Of a stretch of DNA of 64,000 nt, positions 1 to 9,900 are shown in pieces. This DNA is from Mesotaenium endlicherianum (lineage: Eukaryota > Streptophyta > Zygnematophyceae > Zygnematales > Mesotaeniaceae), in assembly GCA_009602735.1 (NCBI GenBank), contig WELA01003638.1, forward strand, positions 3,258 through 67,257. Direction: 5' to 3'. How positions within the stretch are numbered: the stretch's first letter is position 1; each line of letters opens with the position of its first letter. The notes under the pieces are model-generated. The model was not told where the DNA came from, did no database searches, and saw only the letters and a list, made by a program, of their open reading frames with translations. Made by a program: the position numbers and the translations under genes.

Positions 1-314
1 ATGTGCCATTTTTAGGTCAAAAGGACATGTGTACATTATTCTAGAAAGAGGTGGCAAGTTTTGGGATGTGTTGGGTGCCAACACATCAACATACACCTTC
101 CTAGAAATTACTTATGTAGCAAGTATATAAACAAGAGCTAGAACATAGAAAGACATTCCAGAATCACTCTTGTACTGGCCAAAATCCAGAAATATATTAA
201 CTTTCAAGAAGCCATCTCTCTTTCAAGAAGCTACCACTTGTGTTCAAAGATCCTTGTCTTGAATAGATAAAGTATTCTGTTTTACTAAGTACTTTATCTA
301 TCTGTTTCACTACA
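1..314 (+). repeat. LTR-like sequence of an unidentified element, cut by the window edge
   Basis: AT-rich non-coding stretch with an LTR-like look: a TATA-like box (tatataaac, about 125-133), a TGTTGGGTG start-like motif at 69, and a TACA end at 311-314 where the sequence switches abruptly into antisense Ty3 protease sequence. No direct duplication of the flanks was found, so the left border is unknown and this could be another repeat type. No coding potential seen. Confidence 0.3.
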
Positions 315-1709
315 ATTTTTGCAGCAGTAGGGTGCTCCAGAGGGCTCACCTTTTTCTCAACCACCTCTTCAGGTTGAGAAGGTACCTCTATTAGCAGCAG
401 ACAAAACATTATGTCTTTCTTCTGGTTCCATCTTTCGATGAACTTCATTGCATCCTTCATTTGCCATCCATACAGGAGAAGAGGAAGAGCACTGGTGGGG
501 TGCCAAGTTAGTCTGCCCATCATTGGCTCCTCCCACTTTAATCGTACCTCTCCTCCAACACACTTCGGCTTGATGCCTGTTAAACCAGGACCTGCCTAGC
601 ACGAGATCATAAAAGCCAGTGTTGAGGACCTCAAATATAAGCGTTTCAGTTAGAACTGCAATGCAAGAACCTAACAAGACCTTAATAGGCTTGGTTATAA
701 CTCCTCCCGAGATCCTTGCGGCATGGCCAACAAATATCGTACTTGCTTGTATAGGCGCTAATTCTCCTAGCTTCATGTCCAGGTCTTTGTCATATATCTC
801 CATCTTAGGCAGGACATATCAGCCCCATAACTCTTGGTCTCCTCCTCATAGGCCCATATCCATAAAGTCGTAGTCTCCATCAAGCAACGATAATAATCTT
901 CACAAGACATGAGCGCATAGTCTCGCTCGTGGTGCACCAAACTCCATCATAGTTTTCTTCTTGGCGATGCTCACTCCCACATGCTCTAGTCTCTTCTTGA
1001 AGGTAAGCCTTCACACAAGGCTCCAAGAAACACATCTGGAACGCCTCCAAGAGCTCCATAACTTGGGCAAATGCACATACTTTTAGTGCTTGCACCTCAT
1101 CTTCTGCTCGCACACACTTCGTCTTGCAAGCGGACTTCTCTTAAGCTTACTTCTTAGGAGCTCCTCCACTTGAGCAGTTGGGGTCTGCTCTATATATGAG
1201 CAAGGGGATCATACACCTCTACTTGCTCTACCGGCGATGCGCGCTCGCCAAGGTTGTTAGGAGGCACGCTTGCTCCATGCGATGACCGGGCCAAGGTCAC
1301 CAAAACAAGCGCCTCTCCTTACCTTCACCTTTCCGCGTCGCTTCTTTGCTAGTGGGCTGAAGATAGCTACTTGTGGTCTTATCTACCTCCACCTATTTCA
1401 CTATCTTCACCTGACCATACTCCTCCTTGGTCTTCACTTGACCCGTGCACTAAAGCACTAGAGGATAGGCTACTCTCTTTGTGCAACTCCTTCCACATGC
1501 TTAGCTTCTTGAGTGCACTCTAGCCTTGGTCACCCCAATGACACTTCTTACTACTAAACCCAGCTTGCCTTGGTGCTCTACGTTCACATGAAGAGCTTGC
1601 ATAGATGCACCAAAAATCTGCCCCTTAACTATGCCATCTCACAACTAATGGCACACGCACTTCAAGTGGGAGACATCTCTTGCACTAGCCCTCTTGCACC
1701 AACTTCATA
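315..1709 (-). mobile_element. Left part of an older, inverted family-B LTR element (B0), ending in a Ty3-like protease fragment
   Basis: Read on the minus strand, 1709 down to about 755 matches the internal region of the plus-strand B element (about 3380-3569 and 12454-13210). It includes the site where A1 later inserted in the other copy, here still empty (about 1466-1530). From about 750 to 315 the minus strand becomes Ty3/gypsy protease-region sequence ([24 protein letters not shown]), closely similar to that of the A elements. B0 is therefore chimeric or joined to an A-like fragment. It is a broken fossil. Its other part lies at 15,263-17,853, because element B split it (TSD CCTTG at 1710-1714 and 15258-15262). 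Confidence 0.7.
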
Positions 1710-1714
1710 CCTTG

Positions 1715-2423
1715 TGTAAGGTTATGAAAGGGTAGTTTGTTTCTTTCTAGTATTTTATATACATAGAGTGTAATTTTACAAGAACTTTGGCCTTTATTTC
1801 AAGTCATTTGGACAAAGTATTGAGATAGTTATGAATTTGGGAAGTTTTAGTGAGTTTTTAATGTCACAGATTCTATTTAGTGACAAGGACAGGTCCAGTG
1901 ACGAAAATTGGTTGGAGTCCAGGAAGTAGGACATTGAAACATGAGAGTTCCAGAAAGTACGTACAATTTCGTAGAGTGCCAAAGTGATCATGGAATTTCT
2001 AGAAACTCCGTGAGGAGTTAGTGGATTGTGTAGTAGGATATTCTAGAGTGTGATTGTGTGCGTGTGAGTGTGCCATCTTGTCCAACTAGGCAAGGTCACC
2101 TACATGGAAGGAGCCACAGGAGAAGGTTCTGGAGGTACTTTGCTAGAGAGGACAAATAGAGTTAAAGGATAAATAGGAAGCACAAGGAAGTAGAGGGGGC
2201 TTAGTCTAGTCTAACCTTCTTATCTTGTACACAACTTTTCTTAATAAAGGGAGTTCTTTTCCACTCCTCTCTCATGTAGCCCTCTCTCTCTTGCAAGGGT
2301 GGCACACCACCAGGCCACTCCACCTTGTGTATGCAACTAGGAAAGGTCCTCGTGCACGCTTCCACTCGCGGGTGAGGGTGCGTGAGTGTGTATGGCGCAC
2401 TCCTCGCACCCTTCCCCCTTTCA
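1715..2423 (+). repeat. 5' LTR of element B
   Basis: Begins TGTAAGGTTATGAAAG and ends CCCCTTTCA. The same sequence recurs at 14556-15257 (direct), 43036-43764 (inverted solo copy), 16184-17853 (inverted, interrupted) and 19186-19488 (partial). The borders are fixed by the TSD of the whole element and by those of the solo copy at 43036. Confidence 0.88.
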
Positions 2424-2425
2424 CA

Positions 2426-2437
2426 TGGTATCAAAGC
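2426..2437 (+). other. Primer binding site of element B (Met-tRNA type)
   Basis: TGGTATCAAAGC lies two bases after the 5' LTR. It matches the TGGTATCAGAGC-type primer binding site complementary to the 3' end of initiator Met-tRNA used by many plant LTR elements. Confidence 0.8.
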
Positions 2438-3564
2438 TACCTAGTTGCTTCATTTGAAGAAGGGAGCTTTGGTTGGTGATGCTTGTAGGAGTGTAGAGAG
2501 GGTAGAGAGGAGAAGCAAGGATGATTATTAAGTTGCTAAGGGCAGCCATGAAGACTTTGATGCAAGCTAGCATCTCACTCTCTTGAAGGAGGGAGGAGAT
2601 GGGAAGAGGGGGGTGCTTCAAGAAGTGTTAACTTGGATGCAACCAAATTTTTGTACGTCTTCTTTGTAATGTGAGGAGGTTGCCCAAGCATGGAAGTGAT
2701 ATGAGTAATATAGAGCAGCCTTTGCTCGAGTATGGAGACATATGAGCATGAAGAAATTCTGGAGTTCACACGGTTGGATTTTTCCTTGAAGATGCAAGCT
2801 CTTTAGTGTTAAGCTCTTTCTTTGAGGGGGGGCTTAGCATAGAGGTGTTGGTGGCTAGAAGGAGTGTGTGCCCATCTTTATTTCAGATCTTCAATGAAGG
2901 TGGAACAGATTTTAAGGGTAGGCAACCGAGGACTTAGCAAGCAAGTGTACTTCCAAGTCCAGGAGCTTTGGCGAGCATAGCACTCGCAAGCTCAAGAGGA
3001 GCTCATGGGAATCTCAAGAGAGGGTGCACCAAGGTGTTGCACCAAGTTGGCCAAGTATGTGGCTAGATTTGGGTTGCCTTGCATCACTCCTATATAGCCA
3101 CTGGATATGTTGGCCAGCCATGATGGAGCTTGGTCATTCTTATGGAGATTGATGAAGCCTCAAGTAAAGAAAAGCGCCGTGGAGAAGGCTTGGAGCAAGA
3201 AGAAGTGACGCGGATTTTTCTTCAAGCAAGATAAGTGGAGATGGAGCCTTTCAAGTTCAGATTTTTTTTTTCTTTATGGAGGAGACTACTATGGAGTAGT
3301 TAAGGTTGAGAGCTAAGATGAAGACAAGCCTAGGGTGTGGAAGAAGAAGCAAAGTATGAAGTTGGTGCAAGAGGGCTAGTGCAAGAGATGTCTCCCACTT
3401 GAAGTGCGTGTGCCATTAGTTGTGTGATGGCATAGTTAAGGAGCAGATTTTGATGCATCTATGGAAGCTCTTCATGTGAAAGTAGAGCACCAAGGCAAGC
3501 TGGGTTTAGTAGTAAGAAGTGTCATTGGGGTGACCAAGGCTAGAGTGCACTCAAGAAGCTAAGC
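2438..3564 (+). other. Internal region of element B, left segment
   Basis: Follows the primer site up to the A1 insertion. Several antisense open stretches exist, but they do not carry over to the inverted copy at 15263-16183 as conserved proteins, so no gene is called. The part from about 3380 is repeated inverted at about 1500-1709. Confidence 0.7.
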
Positions 3565-3569
3565 ATGTG

Positions 3570-4341
3570 TGTAATGAATCAGTATATTAGTAGATATAGT
3601 ATTCATTTAAATATAATAGTTAATTAAGTTCAGCCTGCTGAACTTTAGTTATTAGTCAGTTTGCTAGACTTTAGTTAATAGTCAGTTTGCTGAACTTTAC
3701 TTAATAGTCAGTCTGCTGGACTTTACATAATTATCAGTTTGCTGACGCAGTGGAAAGCAGCAGGCTGAAAGTCCATATAAGTCAGCTTGCTGACACATTC
3801 TTTGACAGCAAGCTGACCTCCGTACTCGGTAGCAGCGAACTGCCTTGATATGCATCTAAGTGCGATATGCTAGATGAATAGCCAGATGACATCCCTATGA
3901 TGGATGGCTATTCGGGATGATGGGAGATGGCGGTGGATTTGGTTAACCGAGGTCCTACCAACGTGGTTAACTCCCGGGTAGGCGGTGCCATCGCACTGAC
4001 CGTTGAACAGTAAACTCATTCCATGTACATACGCTAGGCATTGCTCTCGAGTTCGGCATTCGGAAACGAGGCCAACTCTCTTGTACAGCTTACTGAGAGA
4101 GATCTGAATCCAAGGCGAGAAGCCATTGATACGCACTGTCTTCTAACCTTGCTTATGTATGAGTTTACTGATTTGCATTATTGATGCTAGTTTACTCGCA
4201 TTTGACTTACGAGTATTATTCACTGCTAGTGTATTGTCCTTTGCCGTTTAACTAGTTAACGGAAATACCATAAAGATTACTTGCTGATATAAAGATCTTT
4301 ATTAATTGTTAATCGCCTATTTGGTAAGTCGATTCATTTCA
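3570..4341 (+). repeat. 5' LTR of A1
   Basis: 772 bp, TG...CA with an imperfect terminal inverted repeat (TGTAATGAATC / GATTCATTTCA). The presumed U3 holds about four tandem units of 26 bp (3628-3747), each containing a GTCTGCTGGACTTTA-like core. Confidence 0.95.
3628..3747 (+). repeat. 26-bp tandem repeats in the A1 U3 region
   Basis: Units at about 3628-3653, 3654-3679, 3680-3705 and 3706-3731 plus a partial unit, each near AGTCAGTTTGCTGAACTTTA followed by an AT-rich spacer. The same array is in the 3' LTR (about 11749-11868). The LTRs of A2-A4 appear to hold only about two units. The position upstream of the presumed transcription start fits an enhancer-type array, which is inference. Confidence 0.75.
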
Positions 4342-4342
4342 G

Positions 4343-4356
4343 TGGTATCGGAGCAG
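4343..4356 (+). other. Primer binding site of A1 (Met-tRNA type)
   Basis: TGGTATCGGAGCAG starts one base after the 5' LTR. It resembles the initiator Met-tRNA type site TGGTATCAGAGC with one change. The same site follows the LTRs of A3 and A4 and, on the minus strand, of A2 and B0. Confidence 0.85.
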
Positions 4357-4375
4357 TTATCACAGTCTTCTTTGT

Positions 4376-5854
4376 ATGGTAAGGACAAGGTCTCAAACTA
4401 GCAACTCCCGAGACATGGAGAACCAGGATAACGAGAATGTCGAAAACCAGGCGGAAAGCCATGTAGCGGGAAACCGTACCTATTCGGAAGCAGTAGCGGA
4501 TACTGCAGCTAGGGAGGCTGCAGATGAGGCAGCTGCTATTGCCTCAGTCGCAGCTCAGCAAGCTGAGGAGGAGATAGCCAGACTAGAAGCTGAACAAGTA
4601 GCAAAGGCCGCTGAAGATATACAAAGGAGGGAAGGACAGCCAGCTGACGAGCGCACTGTTGAAGAACTTATGGCATCAAGGGCCAATGTTCTGAACCCAC
4701 CTCCTGCCGTACAACTCAATGTACCCCTAGGTCAAATACGTGACCGGCTGAATGCGGCAGGAATTGCTGCTGCAGGAGCAAGAGGGATTGTTGAGGACAC
4801 TACTCAGCGAGTAGATGCCAATGCTGCTGCTGCATTTGCTAATCTACCACCCCAAAATGTAGACTTGGGAGCATTGTTCGTTCAGATGCAGTCGCAAATG
4901 GCGACCATGTATCAGTCCCAGCAGGAGGACAAAAGAATCATAATGTCCCTACTCCGGGACAGAGACCAACTGGGGTCTCACACCACTAGTGGTGGTGGCC
5001 GAGGGCCTAGTAAGCCCAAGCCGAAACCTCCCCAGGACTATGATCCTGAGGGAAACAGAAAATATTACCTGATCAAGTTTCTCGCGGATGTTGAGCAGTG
5101 GCTGGAGAACTACCCAGAACTGCAAGATTACGAGAAGGTCAGGCACACCGGTGCGCTACTGAAAGGCAGTGCCGCAGACTGGTGGCTTTACTGGAAGGAA
5201 GAGCGTAAGGCTCGGCAACTCGGTGACCCTACGTGGGTAGAGTTTGTCGAGAAGTTGCATGAGAAGTTTGATGTCATCAACCAGCAGGAGAAAGCTATCT
5301 ATGCGATGATCTCCCTGACACTGAAGCAGACCACTTCAGTTGCTGAGTTTGCTCAAAAGTTCCAAGAGAACATGATGAAGCAGCCTGATTTGCCAGAACG
5401 GTATAGGATAGCATACTTCAGGTATGGCTTGAAATCCGAGGTCTCTGGTCATTTTGCTGAGAAAAAGTATGAGAAACTGGCTGACTTGATCCAGGATGCT
5501 GACGCCTGGGATCAGCAGCAGTTCAATCACAAGCGCCAGAGTAACGCTTTGGTGTCTAAGATTGTCAAAAAGCCCCACGGTTCCTACAATGCAGTTGAAG
5601 GAGACCAGGCTGAGGATAATCAGGGTGATGAATATGAGTATGAGTACAATGCTATTCAGTCTAGAGGTAGAGGTGGTCCCTCTCGAGGTGGCTATGGAAG
5701 GGGTGGTGGTAGGACTAAGCCGAGACCAGCCTCAGCAAAATCTACTTGCTACCATTGTCAGCAGAAAGGCCACTACAGAGAACAGTGTCCGGTCAAGCAC
5801 CTGCCTAAGGTCGAGAGAAAAGACCAGCCTTTAAAAGACAGCAACAGTCAGTAA
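4376..5854 (+). CDS. gag: Gag polyprotein of A1 (capsid and CCHC nucleocapsid)
   Basis: 492 codons, starting at the first ATG after the primer site ([10 protein letters not shown]...). Residues about 30-90 are alanine- and glutamate-rich and probably helical. Residues about 215-370 form the capsid-type region of plant Ty3 gag ([57 protein letters not shown]). An RG-rich stretch ([17 protein letters not shown], about 430-446) precedes one CX2CX4HX4C zinc knuckle ([14 protein letters not shown], about 457-470). The structural protein would form cytoplasmic virus-like particles and bind the element RNA. The end overlaps the pol frame at the frameshift signal. Homologous but broken copies lie in A2, A3 and A4. 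Confidence 0.93.
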   Translation: MVRTRSQTSNSRDMENQDNENVENQAESHVAGNRTYSEAVADTAAREAADEAAAIASVAAQQAEEEIARLEAEQVAKAAEDIQRREGQPADERTVEELMASRANVLNPPPAVQLNVPLGQIRDRLNAAGIAAAGARGIVEDTTQRVDANAAAAFANLPPQNVDLGALFVQMQSQMATMYQSQQEDKRIIMSLLRDRDQLGSHTTSGGGRGPSKPKPKPPQDYDPEGNRKYYLIKFLADVEQWLENYPELQDYEKVRHTGALLKGSAADWWLYWKEERKARQLGDPTWVEFVEKLHEKFDVINQQEKAIYAMISLTLKQTTSVAEFAQKFQENMMKQPDLPERYRIAYFRYGLKSEVSGHFAEKKYEKLADLIQDADAWDQQQFNHKRQSNALVSKIVKKPHGSYNAVEGDQAEDNQGDEYEYEYNAIQSRGRGGPSRGGYGRGGGRTKPRPASAKSTCYHCQQKGHYREQCPVKHLPKVERKDQPLKDSNSQ

Positions 5855-5870
5855 TCCAGTCTACTGACTG
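5830..5870 (+). promoter_or_regulatory. -1 ribosomal frameshift signal between gag and pol
   Basis: Heptamer T TTA AAA (5830-5836) in the correct phase of the gag frame. It is followed by an 8-base spacer and a perfect 9-bp hairpin, CAGTCAGTA (5845-5853) with TACTGACTG (5862-5870), around an 8-base loop. Pol lies in the -1 frame, which is open from 5809. Slippery site, spacer and hairpin match the canonical arrangement known for retroelement gag-pol expression. Confidence 0.85.
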
Positions 5871-8800
5871 TGAGGATGCTAGAGATAGTGAGTCGTCACT
5901 AGCTGCCCTCGTAGCAGGTATTATGGGTCCTGCTGAACTGGATTCACTATGCATGCCTGACAAACAGATAAAGGAGACCATCAGTAATATAGACGTCCAG
6001 AGAGTGCACACTCTGGATGCTCTTGTTCCACCTGATGTCCAACATTTCTTTGCTACGTCAGGAGAACAATGCGAAAGTCAGGAAAAGACAGTCCCCCCTA
6101 TCCTACTGCATTGCATGATTGCAGGTAGGAAGGTGAGGGCATTTGTTGACGGAGGGGCGTCACATACTTTTATTCACAAGGACTTAGTTAAGCGGCTAAG
6201 GCTGCCTACTGTCACCCAAGGGAATAGAAAAATATTCCTTGGAGATGCCTCAAGTATCCCGGGAGGAGTTATAACCAAGCCTATTGAGGTCCAGTTAGGT
6301 TCTGGCATTGCAGTTCTAACTGAAACGCTTACATTTGAGGTACTCAACACTGGCTTTTATGATCTCGTGCTAGGCAGGTCCTGGCTTAATAGACATCAAG
6401 CTGAAGTGTGTTGGAGCAGAGGTACAGTTAAAGTGAGAGGAGCCAGTGATGGGCAGACTGACTTGGCACCCACCAGTGCTCTTCCTCTTGTCCTGTGTGG
6501 ATGGCAAATGAAGGAAAAGAAGAGGCTTCCAGAAGGATGCAAGTTGCTGAATGCAATGGAGTTCGTCAAAAGCTGGAACCAGAAGGAAGACAGAATGTTC
6601 TGTCTGCTGCTAAGAGAGGTACCTCCTCAACCTGAAGAAGTGGTTGAGAAAAAGGTAAGCCCTCCGGAGCACCCTACTGCTGCAAAAATTGTTGCTCAGT
6701 ACACTGATGTGTTTAACATGCCTCCAGGACTACCCCCTAAAAGGGAAGTAGATCATAGGATTGATCTATTACCTGGTAGCCAGCCACCCTGGCAACGCAC
6801 TTATGGCTTGTCTTATTTGGAGAGCGAGGAGTTGAAAACACAGATTGCAGAGCTGGAGGAAAATGGTTACATTTCTCCCAGTAAATCACCGTACGGCGCA
6901 CCTATCCTATTTGTTAAGAAAAAGGATGGCAGTATGCGGATGTGTGTGGATTACAGAGCCCTGAACAGAATTACAGTAAAGAACAAGTATGCTTTACCCA
7001 GAATCGAGGACTTGCTTGATACCCTGTCTGGCGCTAAGGTGTTCAGTAAGATAGATCTCAAGAGTGGTTATCATCAAATCAGAATTGCTGAGGGGGATGA
7101 ACACAAGACTGCTTTCCGCACACGTTATGGACACTATGAGTTCAACGTGATGCCATTTGGACTGACTAATGCTCCTGCTACCTTTATGGGTGCTATGAAT
7201 GACATTTTCAGACCTTATTTGGATAAGTTTGTGCAAGTTTTCCTGGATGATATTTTAATTTTCTCTAAAGATGAAGCTCAGCACACTGAACACTTAAAGA
7301 AAGTGCTGGACACTCTGCGGAAAAATCACTTGTATGCTAAAATGAGCAAGTGTGATTTCTTTAAGGAAAGTATTGAATTCTTAGGCCACGTTGTCAGTAA
7401 AGAGGGCATCAGTGTGGATCCTAAGAAAGTCCAGACCATAAGGGACTGGCCAGTACCACAGTCTGTCTCTGAAGTTAGATCCTTCCTCGGGTTGGCTAAC
7501 TACTATAGGAGATTTATTGAGAATTATTCCACAAAGGCCAGTAAACTGACTGACCTTACTAAGAAAGACATCGGGTATGTGTGGGGGGAAGAGCAGCAGG
7601 CTGCCTTCCAGACCCTTAAAGATGCCCTTTGTTCTGCCCCAGTGCTAGCCGTGTATGACCCCAGCAAACCGGTGCAGGTGGTTACTGATGCCTCTGATTT
7701 TGCCATGGGTGCTATTTTGTTGCAGCCTGCTGACAAAACCACAAAGGATGGTAAGGTACGGCAGGAGTGGCATCCTGTGTTGTATGAGTCTATGAAATTT
7801 AATCCAGCGGAGATTAATTACTCAGTGCATGATAAAGAGCTGCTAGCTATCATTCATGTACTCAAACAGTGGAGAGCATACTTACATGGTAAAGCTTTTA
7901 AGGTGATTACAGATCATCTAGCTCTGACCCACTTTCAGAAGAAGTCCAAGCTGTCGAGGAGGGAGAACCGCTGGAGCCAGATGCTGGAGCAGTTCCAAGT
8001 CCAGATCGACTACAAACCAGGGAAGTTGAATCCTGCTGATGCACTCTCTAGAAGACCTGACTTGCAAGAAAGGAACTTTAGTCAGCATGCTGTAGATAAA
8101 GTCCTGTGTGCACTCACTTCACTAAAGGTGAAAAAGTCCTTCCTTGAACAACTTAGGAAAGCCTACCTTTCTGACCCAACATTTGAGCCCAGCCCCACTA
8201 CTGGTGTGTGTCGTGCTACTGCACTCGGGTATAAGCTCAAGGGAGGGGTCTGGGTGACTGAAACCACTTCAGGCAGGCTGAAGCTGGTCATTCCTAATAA
8301 CTTGGAAATAAGGTCTCTCTTACTGAGTCAAGCTCATGACAGTCTCCTGGGTGGACATTTGGGGCAGGCCAAAACTGTTGGCAAACTGGCAAAACATTAT
8401 CATTGGGAGGGGTTACCCCGGGAGGTCTTGAAATATGTCAAGTCCTGTGACCAGTGTCAGAGAAATAAGTCTCGGCACACACCACCCGGAGGTCTCTTGC
8501 AACCGCTGCCCATCCCAGCGGGACGCTGGGAAACTATATCCATGGACTGGGTGGTCTCACTACCAAGAACTGCCAACGGGCATGATTCAATACTGGTAGT
8601 CGTGGATAAACTGACAAAAATGGTCATTTTTATCCCCACAACTGTCAAAGTGACTGCACTCGAAACAGCGAGACAGTTTTACAACCATGTAGTATGCCAA
8701 CATGGGCTCCCTTCTAATATCATCTCAGACAGAGACTCAAAATTCACCTCTAAGTTCTGGAGAGCTTTAATGGGGTTAATGGGAGTCAAACAGCTGCTCA

Positions 8801-9639
8801 GCACAGCAAACCACCCTCAGACTGATGGGCAGACTGAAAGAACTAACCGAGTTCTGCAGGAGGTGCTGAGAGCATATATTAACCAAAAACAAGATAATTG
8901 GGATGACCTGTTGCCTCAAATTCAGTTTGCGGTCAACAGTGCGGTGCACGCGTCAACGGGCAAGACTCCTTTTGAACTCAGCCTGGGTAGAGTCCCTAAG
9001 TCTCCTTTAGATGTGCTAGGGGAATCTTTAACTCACCCTGAAGGGATTGACAACCCGGTCTCCCTCCAGTTAACTCAGGAGTTTGCTGACACCCTGTCAG
9101 AAGTCCAACGAAACTTGCACACGGCCCAAGAAAACCAACAAAAATACGCTAATCAACACCGTCGGGAACTGACATTTTCCAAGGGGGATTTAGTCAAACT
9201 GCATTCTCAGCACCTGTACCTCCCTGGTGTGGTCAAGAAAAAGCTTGGCCCTGTCTGGGTCGGTCCATATTCGGTGGTCCGTCGTGTCGGTCAGAATGCT
9301 TACAAACTGAACATGTCAGCTGAATACAAGGGGCACCCGGTCTTTAATGTCTCCTTCCTGGAACCGTACATCAAAGGTGATACACTGTTCACAGGTCGGT
9401 TCCCTGTCCAACCGGGACCGGTCCCCGCTGTCCGGGACGGCGACCCTGAGGAATATGAGGTCGATGAGATTTTAGACGCTCGCTCGGTCCGTCGATCGTC
9501 TAAATATGTCATGAAATACCTCATTCGATGGAAGGGTTACGATGCCTCTGGGGACACTTGGGAGTTTAAGGACCACTTGACCAATGCCAAAGGGGCGTTG
9601 ACACGGTTCCACCTTCGGGCCGCTGGAGTCCCTCCATAA
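5836..9639 (+). CDS. pol: Pol polyprotein of A1: protease, RT, RNase H, integrase, chromodomain
   Basis: Made as Gag-Pol by the -1 shift; the first ATG of the frame is at 5923 (1,238 residues from there, the numbering used here). Protease: [15 protein letters not shown] near residue 72, with the catalytic Asp in a DGG setting. Reverse transcriptase: about 315-490, with [34 protein letters not shown] and the catalytic FLDD box near 438. RNase [14 protein letters not shown] near 586 and [10 protein letters not shown] near 665. Integrase: HHCC zinc finger ([11 protein letters not shown] ... CDQCQ, about 804-846), then the DDE core ([35 protein letters not shown]). A GPY/F-like segment ([14 protein letters not shown]) and a C-terminal chromodomain ([12 protein letters not shown] ... 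[16 protein letters not shown], about 1178-1222) assign it to chromoviruses, where the chromodomain guides integration to particular chromatin. The frame looks whole. Confidence 0.95.
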   Translation, partial: RQQQSVIQSTDCEDARDSESSLAALVAGIMGPAELDSLCMPDKQIKETISNIDVQRVHTLDALVPPDVQHFFATSGEQCESQEKTVPPILLHCMIAGRKVRAFVDGGASHTFIHKDLVKRLRLPTVTQGNRKIFLGDASSIPGGVITKPIEVQLGSGIAVLTETLTFEVLNTGFYDLVLGRSWLNRHQAEVCWSRGTVKVRGASDGQTDLAPTSALPLVLCGWQMKEKKRLPEGCKLLNAMEFVKSWNQKEDRMFCLLLREVPPQPEEVVEKKVSPPEHPTAAKIVAQYTDVFNMPPGLPPKREVDHRIDLLPGSQPPWQRTYGLSYLESEELKTQIAELEENGYISPSKSPYGAPILFVKKKDGSMRMCVDYRALNRITVKNKYALPRIEDLLDTLSGAKVFSKIDLKSGYHQIRIAEGDEHKTAFRTRYGHYEFNVMPFGLTNAPATFMGAMNDIFRPYLDKFVQVFLDDILIFSKDEAQHTEHLKKVLDTLRKNHLYAKMSKCDFFKESIEFLGHVVSKEGISVDPKKVQTIRDWPVPQSVSEVRSFLGLANYYRRFIENYSTKASKLTDLTKKDIGYVWGEEQQAAFQTLKDALCSAPVLAVYDPSKPVQVVTDASDFAMGAILLQPADKTTKDGKVRQEWHPVLYESMKFNPAEINYSVHDKELLAIIHVLKQWRAYLHGKAFKVITDHLALTHFQKKSKLSRRENRWSQMLEQFQVQIDYKPGKLNPADALSRRPDLQERNFSQHAVDKVLCALTSLKVKKSFLEQLRKAYLSDPTFEPSPTTGVCRATALGYKLKGGVWVTETTSGRLKLVIPNNLEIRSLLLSQAHDSLLGGHLGQAKTVGKLAKHYHWEGLPREVLKYVKSCDQCQRNKSRHTPPGGLLQPLPIPAGRWETISMDWVVSLPRTANGHDSILVVVDKLTKMVIFIPTTVKVTALETARQFYNHVVCQHGLPSNIISDRDSKFTSKFWRALMGLMGVKQLLSTANHPQTDGQTERTNRVLQEVLRAYINQKQDNWDDLLPQIQFAVNSAVHASTGKTPFELSLGRVPKSPLDVLGESLTHPEGIDNPVSLQLTQEFADTLSEVQRNLHTAQENQQKYANQHRRELTFSKGDLVKLHSQHLYLPGVVKKKLGPVWVGPYSVVRRVGQNAYKLNMSAEYKGHPVFNVSFLEPYIKGDTLFTGRFPVQPGPVPAVRDGDPEEYEVDEILDARSVRRSSKYVMKYLIRWKGYDASGDTWEFKDHLTNAKGALTRFHLRAAGVPP

Positions 9640-9900
9640 CTGTCATTTCAGTTGATACGGGAAGGTGACAGGCGGTCCTGTCTCCATTTAAATTTGAGGG
9701 GAAAATATATGACAGTTAGTGAGCGATAAAAACACACTCATACGTTTATGTGTAGCGCATCGCAACTACGTCAACTTTTAGCAATCATCCTGTAAGGTAA
9801 ACAGCAGCGAAGCCACTATACTAAATACTAACATACTTCCTGCAATCCCTATGACAAAGGTCCATATCCTACTAACTTGTGCCCTGGTTACATGTGCAGG

